Shown in pieces: positions 19,669-28,788 of a DNA stretch of 30,286 nucleotides; positions within the stretch are counted from its first letter, which is position 1, and every line of letters starts with the position of its first letter. The notes under the pieces are model-generated. The model ran no database searches. It was given only the letters and a program-made list of their open reading frames with translations, and was not told the DNA's origin. The DNA comes from CAZXMB01 sp964641715 (GTDB lineage Bacteria > Desulfobacterota > BSN033 > UBA1163): positions 1 to 30,286 of the forward strand of contig CAZXMB010000009.1 of the NCBI GenBank assembly GCA_964641715.1, written 5' to 3'. Made by a program: the position numbers and the translations under genes.

Positions 19669-20919
19669 ATGCGTTTCATCGCCGACTTTCACATCCACTC
19701 AAAATTTAGCCGTGCCACCAGTCGTGAGATGGAGGTGGAGACCCTCAGCCTATGGGCGAAGAAGAAAGGGATCGGTCTTCTGGGAACAGGAGACTTCACC
19801 CACCCCACCTATTATGCGGAACTTCGGTCCAAACTGGAGCCTTCGGAGAAGGGGCTATTCCGATTGAAGAACAAGGATCAGGGGGTTCGTTACATCCTGA
19901 CGGCCGAGGTCAGCAATATCTACCGCCAGGGAGAGAAGGTGCGGCGGATTCACACCCTCATTTTCGCTCCTTCCTTCGAGGTGGTGGAAAGGATCAATTC
20001 CAAGCTCAGCTATTTTGGGAAACTCTCCTCAGATGGTAGGCCCATCTTCGGCTTTAATGTTAAAGACCTGGCTAAAATGATCCTCGATACCTCGGAAGAC
20101 TGTCTCATCATCCCTGCTCACGCCTGGACACCCTGGTTTTCGATCTTTGGAGCCAATTCAGGATTTGACTCGATCGAAGAGTGTTTTGGTGACCTGTCCA
20201 GATATATTTATGCCATTGAGACAGGCCTTTCCTCTGACCCCGAGATGAACTGGAGGCTTTCAGCCCTTGATGGGATTACACTGATTTCGAATTCAGATGC
20301 CCATTCCCCCAATCGGTTGGGAAGAGAGGCCAATGCCTTCGATTGTGAATTGGATTATCATGAGGTAGCAAAAGCCATCCGGAATAAAGACAGAAAAAGA
20401 ATCCTCTTTACCATTGAGTTTTTCCCGGAAGAAGGGAAGTATCATTATGATGGCCATCGCCAGTGCGGGGTGATCTCCTCGCCTTCTCAAACGAAGGCGA
20501 ATCAGTTTCTCTGCCCGAAATGCCACAAACGATTGACCATCGGGGTAATGTATCGGGTTGAGGAACTCTCTGACCGGCCGGAGGGTTTTTCCCCAAAGAA
20601 TGCCATTCCCTCCATTCATCTCATCCCTTTGGAAGAGATCATCGCAGACGCAATGGGTGTCCGGGTCGGAACGAAGTCAGTCGAAAACGAGTATGAACGC
20701 TTGATCGAGGGGGGAGGCTCCGAATTCCAGATCCTTCTTGATGCGACCCCGGAGGAACTGGCTTCCTTCGTCCCACCCAAAATCTTGGAAGGGATCGTCC
20801 GGATGAGACAGGGAAAAGTTTCGATCATTCCGGGCCATGATGGAGAATACGGCAAGATCACCCTCTTTCCCGAGAAGAAGGATGAAGGGGAACCTAAAGA
20901 ACAACTCAAGCTATTTTAA
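19669..20919 (+). CDS. Endonuclease Q family protein (PHP domain)
   Basis: A 416-residue protein of the endonuclease Q type. The PHP N-terminus has ADFHIHSKFSRATSREME, GTGDFTHPTYY, then VSNIYRQGEKVRRIHTL, IIPAHAWTPWFSIFGA and ISNSDAHSPNRLGREA, which carry the His/Asp metal ligands. A zinc-ribbon follows (RQCG and FLCPKCHKRLTIGVMYRV), and the end has a PP-E-L-A-style helical region plus a QLKLF tail like a sliding-clamp-binding peptide. EndoQ nicks DNA 5' of deaminated bases (U, hypoxanthine, xanthine); it is known mainly from archaea and some bacteria. I use the ATG at 19669, which has AAGGG 4 nt upstream, rather than the TTG at 19657. Confidence 0.88.
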   Translation: MRFIADFHIHSKFSRATSREMEVETLSLWAKKKGIGLLGTGDFTHPTYYAELRSKLEPSEKGLFRLKNKDQGVRYILTAEVSNIYRQGEKVRRIHTLIFAPSFEVVERINSKLSYFGKLSSDGRPIFGFNVKDLAKMILDTSEDCLIIPAHAWTPWFSIFGANSGFDSIEECFGDLSRYIYAIETGLSSDPEMNWRLSALDGITLISNSDAHSPNRLGREANAFDCELDYHEVAKAIRNKDRKRILFTIEFFPEEGKYHYDGHRQCGVISSPSQTKANQFLCPKCHKRLTIGVMYRVEELSDRPEGFSPKNAIPSIHLIPLEEIIADAMGVRVGTKSVENEYERLIEGGGSEFQILLDATPEELASFVPPKILEGIVRMRQGKVSIIPGHDGEYGKITLFPEKKDEGEPKEQLKLF

Positions 20920-21075
20920 ATAATCCCCTCTTCCCCCTTGTAAAAAGTAGGTGGAGAGGCTTTGCAGGGAATTGGGTATCATTCCGTTTGAACAATCAGA
21001 AGATGTATGAGGATGCTGTCGGTTTAAAAAATTGTTGGAAGGGGAGGTCTCTCTTTAAATCACAGGAGGGGAGAG

Positions 21076-21687
21076 ATGGAAAAGGATGTGGAGGAGAAAC
21101 TGGTCCGGGTTAGCCAGAGCCTGATAAAAATGCTGGAGTTGATCTTTGAAGGATTTCGAACTCTCAAAGACAAATCGATCAGGGAAGCCGAGGATGTGAA
21201 AGAAGAGGTCCGAAGGCATAATACGGAATTGACCCATTTTCTGATTCTGAAAGGCTCGCCCCATGAGAGGGGAAAGGAGTGGGCAAAGCCGTTTCTCTCG
21301 ATGGCCTCTCATTTTGACCGGATGGCCTATCACATGGAAGGGATGATCGGCCGGCTGAAAGGCATGGTTCAGGATCACCTTCTTTTCAGTGACCGGGCAA
21401 TCAAAGAAGTGAATGATGTCTTTCAGGAAGCGATGGATCTCCTCGAGAGCCTTCCTGACCTTATCCTCACTCAGAATAAGTTGCTCGGGCAGCATATCGG
21501 GGAACAGGTCCGGTCCATATTAAAAATAGCAAACGGATATGCGGAGGAACATGAGGAGAGATTGATCCAGGGAGTCTGTATGCCCAAATCCGCTCCCATC
21601 TATTTAGGGTTACTGGAATCCCTTAAGGCGATCATCATCCACACCCTGGAGGTCAGCGGAAAGATTGTCTCTCTAACAAAAACCTGA
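21076..21687 (+). CDS. PhoU-like helical protein
   Basis: A 203-residue, almost entirely helical protein. The pattern is PhoU-like: EKLVRVSQSLIKMLELIFEG at about 7-26, an EVRRHNTELTHFLI segment, HFDRMAYHMEGMIGRLK in the middle, and a second three-helix bundle in the C-terminal half. There are no membrane segments. PhoU proteins bind metal clusters and act in phosphate transport control or with Na/Pi symporters; no transporter gene adjoins it here. The ATG at 21076 is preceded by AGGAGGGGAGAG, a strong ribosome-binding site. It could be an uncharacterised helical family rather than true PhoU. Confidence 0.6.
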   Translation: MEKDVEEKLVRVSQSLIKMLELIFEGFRTLKDKSIREAEDVKEEVRRHNTELTHFLILKGSPHERGKEWAKPFLSMASHFDRMAYHMEGMIGRLKGMVQDHLLFSDRAIKEVNDVFQEAMDLLESLPDLILTQNKLLGQHIGEQVRSILKIANGYAEEHEERLIQGVCMPKSAPIYLGLLESLKAIIIHTLEVSGKIVSLTKT

Positions 21688-21733
21688 CGTGTCCCCAGGA
21701 GGGAAGCAAGGTCCATCGTTAGCTTTAGTCGAA

Positions 21734-22171
21734 ATGTCACAGGTGATCTTCACGATCGGGACAAGCACTCGAACCCGGGAGGAGTTTTTAGCCCTTCTGA
21801 GAGAACATACCATTCAGATTGCAGTCGATGTCAGAAGTTTTCCCACCAGCCGCTTCCCCCACTTTATTAAAGATCATCTTCAGAGAACCCTTGAATCGGA
21901 GGGGGTCGATTACCACTATCTGGGAAGAGAGCTGGGAGGTTTCCGAAAGGGGGGTTATCCAGCCTATATGAAGAGCGATTCCTTTAAGAAAGGGTTTGAG
22001 AGGTTAGAAGGGATGGGGAGGCAAAAGAGGACCGTTTTTATCTGTTCGGAGAGATTTCCCTGGAAATGCCACCGGCGATGGATTTCCAGGGAATTGACTG
22101 AGAGGGGATGGCAGGTCATCCACATTATAGAAAAGGGAAGGGTCTGGATCCCGAAGATAGGAGGTCCATGA
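21734..22171 (+). CDS. DUF488 domain-containing protein
   Basis: A DUF488 protein of about 145 residues. VIFTIGTSTRTREEFLALL, VDVRSFPTSRFPHF, VDYHYLGRELGGFR, YPAYMKSDSFKKGF and VFICSERFPWKCHRRWIS are the conserved blocks. The catalytic-looking CxExxPxxCHR arrangement is intact. The biochemical activity of DUF488 is unknown. The start is uncertain: a GTG at 21689 gives a 15-residue extension that is not conserved-looking, and the ATG at 21734 starts right before the domain; neither has a properly spaced ribosome-binding site. It follows the PhoU-like gene closely. Confidence 0.82.
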   Translation: MSQVIFTIGTSTRTREEFLALLREHTIQIAVDVRSFPTSRFPHFIKDHLQRTLESEGVDYHYLGRELGGFRKGGYPAYMKSDSFKKGFERLEGMGRQKRTVFICSERFPWKCHRRWISRELTERGWQVIHIIEKGRVWIPKIGGP

Positions 22172-22193
22172 GGGGAAATCGCCGGATATTCAT

Positions 22194-22222
22194 TTGACAA
22201 TCCCATTTTATTATATTAAAAA
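22194..22222 (+). promoter_or_regulatory. Promoter of the tetR-RND efflux operon
   Basis: A perfect TTGACA at 22194-22199 is followed by an AT-only stretch (TTATATTAAAAA, about 22211-22222) that can supply a -10, although no hexamer has ideal spacing. It lies just upstream of the palindrome at 22222-22237. Confidence 0.5.
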
Positions 22223-22237
22223 TGAATTGCTATTCAT
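22222..22237 (+). promoter_or_regulatory. Probable TetR operator (inverted repeat)
   Basis: ATGAAT-TGCT-ATTCAT (22222-22237) is a 6-4-6 inverted repeat 3 nt before the ATG of tetR. It resembles known TetR/FadR-type operators with TGAAT...ATTCA halves. Binding here would block the transcription start and the ribosome-binding region, consistent with autorepression of the efflux operon. Confidence 0.6.
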
Positions 22238-22240
22238 AAA

Positions 22241-22888
22241 ATGAACAAATATTTTAAAAAACAGGAGAAGGTCAGTCGTAAGGAGAGGGAGCATCTGGTC
22301 CATCGCAGGGAGATTCTCCGTGCGGCTGAAAAGGTGTTTGCGGTCAAAGGTTTTTTTCATACCACCATGAATGAAATTGCGCGGGAAGCCGAGTTCGGGA
22401 CAGGAACCCTCTATCATTTTTTCAAATCGAAAGAAGACCTCTACTTCTCCCTGATCGATGAGAAAGTAGAAGAGGTCAATCGATTGACCAGGACTGAACT
22501 CCTTGAAAAGGTCTCTCCCATTAAGCGGATCAGGAAGGTCTTGCGCCTTCAGTTTGAGTTTGTTGAAAAGAATCGCGATTTTTTCAAGATCTATATCTCC
22601 GAGAGAAATCGTTTTGAGTGGACAGTGAAGGACGATTTGGGGAAGGGGATATACGATAAAATGGTCACCTATATTGACCTCCTAGCCAGGGTCATGAAAG
22701 AGGGGATCCGGAGTGGAGAATTGAAACCTCTGAATCCTTTGGATATGGCTCACGGACTTGTGGGGATCGTCAATTCCTTTATGTTCGAGTGGCTCATCAG
22801 CCCGAAACCTTACCCTCTTGCCTCAAAGATCGAGGCCGTTTTAGAGATCTTTTTAAGAGGAACCGAGAAAAACGAAAGGAGGAGATAG
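22241..22888 (+). CDS. TetR/AcrR family transcriptional regulator
   Basis: A 215-residue TetR-type repressor. The N-terminal helix-turn-helix (about residues 22-68) is clear: ILRAAEKVFAVKGFFHTTMN, then EIAREAEFGTGTLYHFFKSK and EDLYFSLIDE. The C-terminal ligand-binding domain has an aromatic-rich helix (DFFKIYISERNRFEWTVK) typical of regulators of efflux pumps and lipid genes. It is first of a four-gene operon with tolC, adaptor and pump, and the palindrome before it is its probable operator, so it likely derepresses the pump when a toxic ligand binds. The next gene starts 4 nt after its stop. There is no clear ribosome-binding site upstream of the ATG. Confidence 0.92.
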   Translation: MNKYFKKQEKVSRKEREHLVHRREILRAAEKVFAVKGFFHTTMNEIAREAEFGTGTLYHFFKSKEDLYFSLIDEKVEEVNRLTRTELLEKVSPIKRIRKVLRLQFEFVEKNRDFFKIYISERNRFEWTVKDDLGKGIYDKMVTYIDLLARVMKEGIRSGELKPLNPLDMAHGLVGIVNSFMFEWLISPKPYPLASKIEAVLEIFLRGTEKNERRR

Positions 22889-22892
22889 ATCG

Positions 22893-24218
22893 ATGGGAAA
22901 GGGATGGCTCATCGGATTCATTTTAATGACTATTTTTCCATCAGGAATGATTTGGGCACAGGAGGTTCCAACGCCTTTGACCCTCGAGGAGGGAATCAAG
23001 ATTGCTTTAGATCGGAATTTAAAGCTTCATTCCACCCTGGAGGGAGCGGCGGGTTCCGAATTCAGAAGACGGGCCGCCCTGACCGATTTCTTTGCCAAAT
23101 GGACGGGACAGTATAGCTATACCCGATATAATAACCCTACGACTGTCGGAACTGGCGGGATCTCAAGTTTAGGAGTGGCTGAAACAAGCCGGGACATATT
23201 CTACCTGGGCACCACCGTTAGCCAGCCCCTTTTCGCCGGAGGCTCGATCCTTTCGAATTACCGTAATGAGAAATTGGGTGTAGATGTCTCCAAAACGGAT
23301 GTGGAGACAGTGAAGAGAGATATCGTCCTTCAGGTCAGGGAAGGATATTATAATATCCTGAGGGCCGAGAAATTTTTGGAGGTAGCCCGACAGACGGTCA
23401 AACAATTTTCAGCTCAATTGGAAGTGACCAAAGCCTTTTTCGAAGTAGGGATTGTCCCCAAAAATGACGTCCTCCAGGCGGAGGTCAGGCTTGCCAATGC
23501 AAGGCAGGGGCTGGTCAAGGCAGAGAATGACGTGATTTTGGCCAAGGCTTCTTTTAATTCATTGCTCCGGAGGGAGATCGATACACCCTTGCAGGTCATG
23601 GATATCCTCGAATACAAATCTTTTCCTCTTCGTTTTGAAGAATCATTGAAAGAAGCTTTGGAGAAGAGGCCGGAGATTAGAAATGCCAATTTGAAAATCG
23701 AACAGGCCAAGGAAGGGGTTAAGATTGCCAGAAGCGGATTTTTTCCCACTCTTAATCTTTCGGGCAATTATTACCGATATTCTGAAGAGCCCGGTCTTAC
23801 GGGAGATTACCGGAGCGAGAGGTGGACGATTCAAACCCTGGCAACCTTTACCCTCGGAGATTGGGGTAAGACTGCTTACAAGGTGGGAGAGAGCAAGGTA
23901 AAGGTGACCCAGGCCGATGATTCGAAAACCCAGTTGATTGAGGGAATTGTTTTAGAAGTCAAAAGTAATTATCAGAATATGCTGGTTGCCGAAGAGAATA
24001 TCAGTGTTTCAGAAAAGGCAATTGAACAGGCCGAGGAGAATCTGAGGATGAATGAGGAAAGGTATAAGTATCAGGTAGCGACCGCCACCGATGTTCTCGA
24101 TGCGGTCACCCTGCTCACCCAGGCCAGGGTAAACTATTATGGAGCTTTGAGTGATTTCAACATCTTGAAGGCAAGACTGGAACGGGCTATGGGGAGGATG
24201 TATCCTGAATTACATTGA
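22893..24218 (+). CDS. TolC family outer-membrane efflux protein
   Basis: A 441-residue TolC-like outer-membrane channel. The signal peptide (about 1-22) ends G-M-I-W-A-Q. Two long coiled-coil repeats follow, the usual TolC tandem: first half with LTLEEGIKIALDRNLKLHS and QVREGYYNILRAEKFLEVAR, second half with FEESLKEALEKRPEIRNANL and VKSNYQNMLVAEENISVSEK. NPTTVG...GLSG-like beta segments lie between (about 70-110 and 295-320). A trimer would span outer membrane and periplasm and dock with the adaptor encoded next. AGGAGG lies about 8 nt upstream within the end of tetR. Gene order (repressor, channel, adaptor, pump) is a common arrangement of RND systems. Confidence 0.92.
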   Translation: MGKGWLIGFILMTIFPSGMIWAQEVPTPLTLEEGIKIALDRNLKLHSTLEGAAGSEFRRRAALTDFFAKWTGQYSYTRYNNPTTVGTGGISSLGVAETSRDIFYLGTTVSQPLFAGGSILSNYRNEKLGVDVSKTDVETVKRDIVLQVREGYYNILRAEKFLEVARQTVKQFSAQLEVTKAFFEVGIVPKNDVLQAEVRLANARQGLVKAENDVILAKASFNSLLRREIDTPLQVMDILEYKSFPLRFEESLKEALEKRPEIRNANLKIEQAKEGVKIARSGFFPTLNLSGNYYRYSEEPGLTGDYRSERWTIQTLATFTLGDWGKTAYKVGESKVKVTQADDSKTQLIEGIVLEVKSNYQNMLVAEENISVSEKAIEQAEENLRMNEERYKYQVATATDVLDAVTLLTQARVNYYGALSDFNILKARLERAMGRMYPELH

Positions 24219-24278
24219 ACGATGAACAATGGACGATAAACGATGAATATTTATAGATAGGAAGTTGAGAGAAAAAAG

Positions 24279-25382
24279 ATGGATATGAAGTACTTATTGA
24301 TACTGGTGCTATTAATAGCCTTTCTTGGGGGTTGCGGTTCGAAAGAATCAGGGGGTGTCGAGGCCCCATTAAAACCCCAGAATCAAATCCCGGAGGAGAG
24401 GCAGGTTGAGGTCATACAAGCGATCCCCCGAGCAATTTCTTATGTCTTCACCGCTGTGGGAAGTCTGAAGGCACCTGAACATGTGACGATCAGTCCCAAA
24501 AAGGCTGGGATCATTGAAAAGATTTTTGTCAGGGAGGGAGACCGCGTCAAGAAGGGACAAATTCTGGTCCAACTGGATGATGTCGATGCCAGACTCCAGG
24601 TCGAAAGAGCGGAGGCGAATGTCCAACAGGCCGAAGCCTCATTGGAGATGAGCCGGATTACTCTCATCCGATATCAGAGGCTTCTTGAATCAAAGGTTAT
24701 CCCTCAACAGACCTATGACGATCTCACCCTCAAGGTGAAACTGGACGAAGCGAAATTGGCTTTGGCGAAGGCAGAATTGAAGTTAGCCAGGCAGGGCCTT
24801 CTTGATCATCGAATCATCTCTCCCATTGATGGAACGATAAATCTTAAGATTGCTTCTCTTGGAGAACACGTGAATGTGGCCCCTAAAGATGAGATCTTGA
24901 CCATTGTCCAGATGAACCCCCTCGATTTAGAGTTTTATCTCCCCGAGAACTGGGCAGGGAAGGTTCGAATAGGGAGCAGGATACAGTTTTCAGTCAAGGC
25001 TTTTTCTGAAGAGAAATATTCGGCCTCCCTCCAATTCATCAGCCCAACTGCGGACCCCTCCACCCGAAATGTGAAAATGAAGGCCCTGGCTCCCAATCCT
25101 CAATATCGATTGAAACCAGGTTTTTTTGCAGAGGTGACTGTTCAGACTGGCATGAATCCCAATGCCATCGTCATTCCGGAGTCCGCCCTTTTCAGCCAGG
25201 AGGGTCAATTTTTCACTTTTATTGTGAAGGATGGAATGGCCCATCGCCGGGGAGTCGAAACAGGGATGAGACTTGATGGAGGGGTGGAGGTCTTAAAAGG
25301 GATTTTGAAAGGGGAACAGGTTGTTGCCGTCGGGCATGAGCAATTGGCCGACGGGATGAAAGTCAAGGTCATTTCCAAATAA
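24279..25382 (+). CDS. RND efflux periplasmic adaptor (membrane fusion protein, lipoprotein)
   Basis: A 367-residue HlyD/AcrA-type adaptor. The N-terminus LLIAFLGGC (Cys about 19) is a lipobox, so it is anchored in the inner membrane by a lipid. The barrel-sandwich (lipoyl) halves are visible: ISPKKAGIIEKIFVREGDRV and DHRIISPIDGTINLKIASLG, separated by a short coiled-coil hairpin with ERAEANVQQAEASLEMSRIT. A beta-barrel and membrane-proximal domain follow, with the family pattern SLQFISPTADPSTRNVKMKA and PGFFAEVTV. It links the pump to the TolC protein. The ATG at 24279 has GAGAG upstream; an ATG two codons later is equally possible. Confidence 0.92.
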   Translation: MDMKYLLILVLLIAFLGGCGSKESGGVEAPLKPQNQIPEERQVEVIQAIPRAISYVFTAVGSLKAPEHVTISPKKAGIIEKIFVREGDRVKKGQILVQLDDVDARLQVERAEANVQQAEASLEMSRITLIRYQRLLESKVIPQQTYDDLTLKVKLDEAKLALAKAELKLARQGLLDHRIISPIDGTINLKIASLGEHVNVAPKDEILTIVQMNPLDLEFYLPENWAGKVRIGSRIQFSVKAFSEEKYSASLQFISPTADPSTRNVKMKALAPNPQYRLKPGFFAEVTVQTGMNPNAIVIPESALFSQEGQFFTFIVKDGMAHRRGVETGMRLDGGVEVLKGILKGEQVVAVGHEQLADGMKVKVISK

Positions 25383-25435
25383 AACTTTAACTCACTTTAG
25401 CCACTTTTAACTTAAGTTCACTTTAAGTACTCATT

Positions 25436-28400
25436 ATGTTTCTTGCGGAGACTTCTGTCAAACGGCCTGTCTTTGCGACCATCCTGACTTTAGCCCTTAT
25501 CTTCTTCGGGCTCCTCGGATATAAGCGGGTAGGGATTGATCTCTTTCCAAAGGTTGAATTCCCCTTTATCACGGTGACCACCACCCTTTTCGGTGCTGCC
25601 CCTGAGGTGATGGATACCGATGTGACGGATCCCATCGAAGAACAGATCAATACCATCGAAGGGGTAAAACATATCACCTCGACCAGCGGTTACGGGTTTT
25701 CCCAGGTCGTTGTTGAGTTTGAACTCTATCGTGATATTGACTCAGCGGTTCAGGATGTCAGGGCCAAAGTCGATCTGGCGAAGAGGAAGCTCCCCGCGGA
25801 TATCGACCCTCCAATCATCGATAAGCTTGACATCAATGCCATTCCCATCCTCTGGCTCTCAATGAAGGGCAATCTCCCTCTTCAAAGGCTGGGGATGCTG
25901 GCGGATGAGGTCGTAAGACCTCAACTGGAATCGATCAGAGGGGTGGGTACGATCAACCTGGACGGGTATGCGAAAAGGGAGATCCGGGTCTGGCTCGACG
26001 GGAAAAAGCTGGAGGCCCACCGGCTCACTTCGAACGATATTGCCAGAGCCTTTCTTGCAAAGAATATCGAATTGCCCGGCGGGATCATTGAGAGTATGGA
26101 TCGGGAGTTTACGGTCAGAAGTTTAGGGGAGCTTCGAAATGTCGATGAATTTAATCATCTGATCATCACCTATCAGAACGGGGCACCTGTCCGGCTGGGG
26201 GATCTCGGATGGATCGAGGATGGGACGGAACCGCTCCGGTCCATCGCACGGTTTAACCAGGTCCCTTCCATCGGATTGAGCATTATCCCGCGGTCCGGGG
26301 CCAATGTGGTCGAAGTGGCAAGAGGGGTCAGGGAGAAACTGCCGGAGATCAAGAAAACCCTCCCATCAGAAGTAGAGGTGGTTGTTTCCTTCGATTCCTC
26401 AAAATTTATCGAGGAGGCAATTGCCGATGTGGGATACGATGTCTTTTTAGGGGGACTGCTTGCCGCAGGGGTGATGTTCATCTTCCTCTTGAGCATCCGG
26501 AGCACGATCATCACAGCCATCGCCATTCCCACCTCTCTCATTACCAGTTTCGGGATCATGCATTTTATGGGCTTTACCCGAAATTATATGACCATGCTTG
26601 GCCTATCAATGATGGTGGGGGTGGTCATCGACGATGCCATCATTGTCCTTGAGAACACCTATCGCCATATGGAAGAGGGCGCTGATCCGGTGAGGGCGGC
26701 CAAGGAGGGGACCTCTGAGATTGCCTTTGCGGCTATGGCCGCCACTTTTTCGATCGCCGCTGTTTTCATCCCCGTTGCCTTTATGGGAGGGATCATCGGG
26801 CGGTTCTTCTACCAGTTCGGGGTAACCGTAGCGGCCTCGGTCATCGCCTCTCTCGTCATCGCCCTGATTCTCATCCCTATGCTCTGCTCCCGATTCTTAA
26901 GGATAGAGTCAAAAGAGGGGAAGGTTTATCGTTTCTTCAACCGTTCTTATGAAAGGCTTGAAAACCGCTATCGAAACACGCTGGCTTTCTGTCTGAAACA
27001 TCGCTGGATGGTCGTTTCGATTTCAATTTTCATCTTTTTGGGAAGTATTTTGATGCTGGTTAACCTCAAAAAAGAGTTTGTTCCAAAATCGGATGAGAGC
27101 CGTTTTATTGTCCGGATCGAAACTCCCACAGGTTCCACTTTGCAATATACGGATGATAAGATGAGAAAGATTGAAAAGCTTCTTCTCTCTTATCCTGAAG
27201 CGAGGGGGATCTTTTCCGCGATTGGAACAGGTTCCCGTCAGGAAGTGAATAAGGGTTATTTGCTGGTTTCTCTCACAGAACGGAACAAAAGAAAGCGCTC
27301 CCAGATGGAGATTATGAAAGAGATTCGAAGGCAAATAAGGGAGATTCCGGGGTTTCGAGCTTATGTGGAGAACTTCGCTCCGATTTCGGTTGGAGGAAGG
27401 AGGGGCGCCCCCCTTCAATTTGATATCAAAGGCGCACAGGTGGAGAAGCTGGAGAAACTCTCCAACCAGATCATGGGAGAGATGATGAAGAGTCCAGGTA
27501 TGGTCGATATCAGTTCAGACCTTGAGTTAACCAAGCCCGAAGTGAGGGTATTCATCGACCGGGATAAGGCCGCCGATGCGGGGGTGGACATCCGGGAGAT
27601 CTCTTCAACCGTCTTACAGATGATCGGAGGGCAACAGGTATCCAAATTTAAAGATGTGGATCGTGCAAAACGTTACGATGTGAGGATTCGGCTGGTTAAA
27701 GGCCAGAGGATGGCTCCGGAGGATATCTCCCAGATTTCCATCCGGACCCCCAAGGGAGGCCTCATCAAACTGGCACAGGTGGTGAGAGTGGAGGAAGGGA
27801 TTGGTCCGAACCTGATCAATCGAAAAGACAGGCAGAGAAGCACCACCATCTATGCGGATATGGCCGGAGATAAAAGACTGGGTGAAGCCATCGCAGAGGT
27901 GGAGGGGCTTGCTAAAAGATATCTTCCCTCAGGCTATTCCTATAGCTTCTTTGGACAGGCCGAGGCCTTTAAGGAGTCTTTTCATTATTTGATCAATGCC
28001 CTTATCCAGGCTATCCTCATTGTTTATATGATTCTGGCGATTCAGTTTAATAGCTTCGTTCATCCGTTATCCATCATGCTGGCCCTGCCTCTGAGCACCG
28101 TGGGGGCCTTTGGCGCTCTCTATATGACCGGGGATACCATTTCCATTATCAGCATGATCGGGATGATCACTCTGACCGCTCTGGTCGTTAAGAATTCGAT
28201 CCTTCTGGTCGATTATACCAATACCTTGAGAGAACGGGGAATGGAGAGAAATCAGGCCGTCCTTCAGGCCTCCCCTGTGCGACTCCGGCCCATATTGATG
28301 ACTGCGGTGACCACGATCTTGGGAGTTCTTCCGGTGGCCCTGGGTTATAGCGCAGGAGGCGAAGTGAGAGCAGGAATGGGAAGGGCAACCTTCGGGGGAA

Positions 28401-28507
28401 TGTTTGCCTCTACCCTTCTCACGCTCTTTGTTGTTCCGGTCGTCTATACCCTGCTTGATGATGTACAGAGGAAGATAAGAAATTTATTGAAAAGAAAAGA
28501 AAAATGA
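25436..28507 (+). CDS. RND efflux permease (HAE1/AcrB family)
   Basis: A 1023-residue inner-membrane proton/drug antiporter with 12 predicted helices and two large periplasmic loops. The N-terminus FLAETSVKRPVFATILTLAL is the usual AcrB/MexB start. Other signatures are GVKHITSTSGYGFSQVVVEF, the TM4 sequence GVVIDDAIIVLENTYRHMEE with the Asp-Asp pair of the proton relay, and VVKNSILLVDYTNTLRERGM with AGMGRATFGGMFASTLLTLF near the C-terminus. Length is normal for HAE1 pumps. Substrates are likely hydrophobic or amphiphilic compounds; nothing in the sequence narrows this down. It ends the operon, 53 nt after the adaptor. Confidence 0.94.
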   Translation: MFLAETSVKRPVFATILTLALIFFGLLGYKRVGIDLFPKVEFPFITVTTTLFGAAPEVMDTDVTDPIEEQINTIEGVKHITSTSGYGFSQVVVEFELYRDIDSAVQDVRAKVDLAKRKLPADIDPPIIDKLDINAIPILWLSMKGNLPLQRLGMLADEVVRPQLESIRGVGTINLDGYAKREIRVWLDGKKLEAHRLTSNDIARAFLAKNIELPGGIIESMDREFTVRSLGELRNVDEFNHLIITYQNGAPVRLGDLGWIEDGTEPLRSIARFNQVPSIGLSIIPRSGANVVEVARGVREKLPEIKKTLPSEVEVVVSFDSSKFIEEAIADVGYDVFLGGLLAAGVMFIFLLSIRSTIITAIAIPTSLITSFGIMHFMGFTRNYMTMLGLSMMVGVVIDDAIIVLENTYRHMEEGADPVRAAKEGTSEIAFAAMAATFSIAAVFIPVAFMGGIIGRFFYQFGVTVAASVIASLVIALILIPMLCSRFLRIESKEGKVYRFFNRSYERLENRYRNTLAFCLKHRWMVVSISIFIFLGSILMLVNLKKEFVPKSDESRFIVRIETPTGSTLQYTDDKMRKIEKLLLSYPEARGIFSAIGTGSRQEVNKGYLLVSLTERNKRKRSQMEIMKEIRRQIREIPGFRAYVENFAPISVGGRRGAPLQFDIKGAQVEKLEKLSNQIMGEMMKSPGMVDISSDLELTKPEVRVFIDRDKAADAGVDIREISSTVLQMIGGQQVSKFKDVDRAKRYDVRIRLVKGQRMAPEDISQISIRTPKGGLIKLAQVVRVEEGIGPNLINRKDRQRSTTIYADMAGDKRLGEAIAEVEGLAKRYLPSGYSYSFFGQAEAFKESFHYLINALIQAILIVYMILAIQFNSFVHPLSIMLALPLSTVGAFGALYMTGDTISIISMIGMITLTALVVKNSILLVDYTNTLRERGMERNQAVLQASPVRLRPILMTAVTTILGVLPVALGYSAGGEVRAGMGRATFGGMFASTLLTLFVVPVVYTLLDDVQRKIRNLLKRKEK

Positions 28508-28788
28508 TGTAATGAATCAGAATCATGAAATGAAAGCCTTAAAAGAGGGGATGCCTGTGAGGATAAAAGAGTATCCACCTCCCTGGTATTCAGGAGAATA
28601 TCCTTTTTAGCCCCTTTAGAGAAGGAAGGTAGAATGGTCAGGCACAAAGATTGCATAATTTATTTCATTCCAATTCTCAAATCTGAAATCATCTTTTATT
28701 TTAAAGTATTTTAAAAAAGGTATTCAATTTATTTTCAGATAATTGAGCGGAATTCATCAATTCTGGTAAATTTTTATCCACTTATTAA

